From NCBI GenBank assembly GCA_003158745.1, contig PMLC01000046.1, positions 28,943 to 71,464 on the forward strand: a stretch of DNA of 42,522 nt, written 5' to 3'. Origin of the DNA: Acidobacteriota bacterium (GTDB lineage Bacteria > Acidobacteriota > Thermoanaerobaculia > Thermoanaerobaculales > Thermoanaerobaculaceae). Below the pieces are notes generated by a model that saw only the letters and a list, made by a program, of their open reading frames with translations, was not told the DNA's origin and did no database searches. Both the position numbers and the translations under genes were made by a program. This document shows positions 42,311 through 42,522 of the stretch, piece by piece. Each line of letters begins with the position of its first letter. Position 1 is the first letter of the stretch.

Positions 42311-42522
42311 AGGATCTTCACGGGTTCACGATCGGCGCCACCGATGGGGACATCGGGACCGCCCAGGAGTGCTACTTCGACGATGTGAGCTTCACGGTGC
42401 GCTACGTCGTGGTCGATACGGGAACGAAGCGGATGACCCACGAGGGGTGGCTTGTGGAACGCAAGGTGCTCCTCTCGCCGATCGCCGTCCGTGCGATCGA
42501 CTGGGAGGACAAGCGCATCGAG
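42295..42522 (+). CDS. PRC-barrel domain protein (partial, runs off the window)
   Basis: At least 76 residues, open at the right end. The start MLRSMKDLHGFTIGATDGDIG, followed by CYFDDVSFTVRYVVVDTG and ERKVLLSPIAV, is typical of bacterial PRC-barrel proteins that often have two such domains and accompany stress genes. AGGAGG lies five bases before the ATG at 42295. It overlaps the end of the duplicated OmpA-type leader frame, so element f is its probable promoter. Confidence 0.9.
   Translation, partial: MLRSMKDLHGFTIGATDGDIGTAQECYFDDVSFTVRYVVVDTGTKRMTHEGWLVERKVLLSPIAVRAIDWEDKRIE

Noticed and set aside
1-42522. CRISPR arrays, insertion sequences, integrases, attachment sites
   Set aside because: No regular short repeats with spacers, no transposase or integrase frames, and no flanking direct repeats were found.

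Overview
The window is GC-rich, densely coding bacterial DNA from a Gram-negative organism. Evidence for an outer membrane is an Omp85-like barrel, an OmpA-like barrel, a BON lipoprotein with a lipobox, and a cyclic beta-1,2-glucan synthase. Frequent GTG/TTG starts, good AGGAGG-type ribosome sites, and the mix of DUF2950, DUF3300, YHS, PRC-barrel and IPTL-CTERM proteins suggest an Acidobacteriota-like or other deep-branching soil or sediment lineage. That placement is inference; no rRNA, tRNA, CRISPR array or transposase was recognised.

Layout. 1-1.8 kb: 3' end of homoserine dehydrogenase and an overlapping aldehyde dehydrogenase. 2.0-4.3 kb (minus): a GAF-PAS-GGDEF-EAL signalling protein. 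4.6-7.0 kb (minus): a stress cluster (secreted two-repeat protein, CsbD, GlsB/YeaQ, VIT1-like metal transporter). 7.1-11.0 kb (minus): an envelope cluster (OmpA-like barrel, DUF3300, DUF2950, DUF948, YtxH). 11.4-18.5 kb (plus): MgtA-type P-ATPase, Omp85-like barrel, PAP2 phosphatase, sugar epimerase, CPBP protease. 18.5-22.0 kb: a relic of the secreted two-repeat gene, a GyrI-like protein, a nitronate-monooxygenase-like flavoprotein and a methyltransferase fragment. 22.1-27.1 kb (minus): ankyrin protein, AI-2E-family permease, DUF3494/IPTL-CTERM surface protein, YihY/BrkB protein. 27.2-40.1 kb (plus): PEMT/ICMT-like methyltransferase, a large exported protein, an ECF sigma factor, a membrane coiled-coil protein and a 2740-residue cyclic glucan synthase. 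40.3-42.5 kb: YHS protein, BON lipoprotein and a PRC-barrel protein running off the end.

Main discovery. Six near-complete copies and two diverged copies of one regulatory element lie upstream of envelope and stress genes, always in the direction of the downstream gene. The architecture is box A (GTAGTTCCTAC, a GTAG-N3-CTAC dyad), a 23-nt spacer (22 in one copy), box B (GTAGAAAGTGC), a 25-nt spacer (26 in one copy), then a TAGATT-like -10 hexamer. This places the boxes at about -77 and -43, as expected for an activator that replaces the -35. Copies sit before the two-repeat protein, the OmpA-like barrel, DUF3494, the methyltransferase operon, the ECF sigma gene, the coiled-coil/glucan synthase pair, the BON lipoprotein and the PRC-barrel gene.

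In several copies the 5' UTR and the start of a signal-peptide gene have been duplicated along with the promoter. In three places (27308, 31174, 42149) the duplicated leader no longer leads an exported protein. It is a short orphan reading frame ending within a few bases of the start of an unrelated gene. The whole looks like a dispersed promoter-plus-leader cassette that recruits new operons into one envelope-stress regulon.
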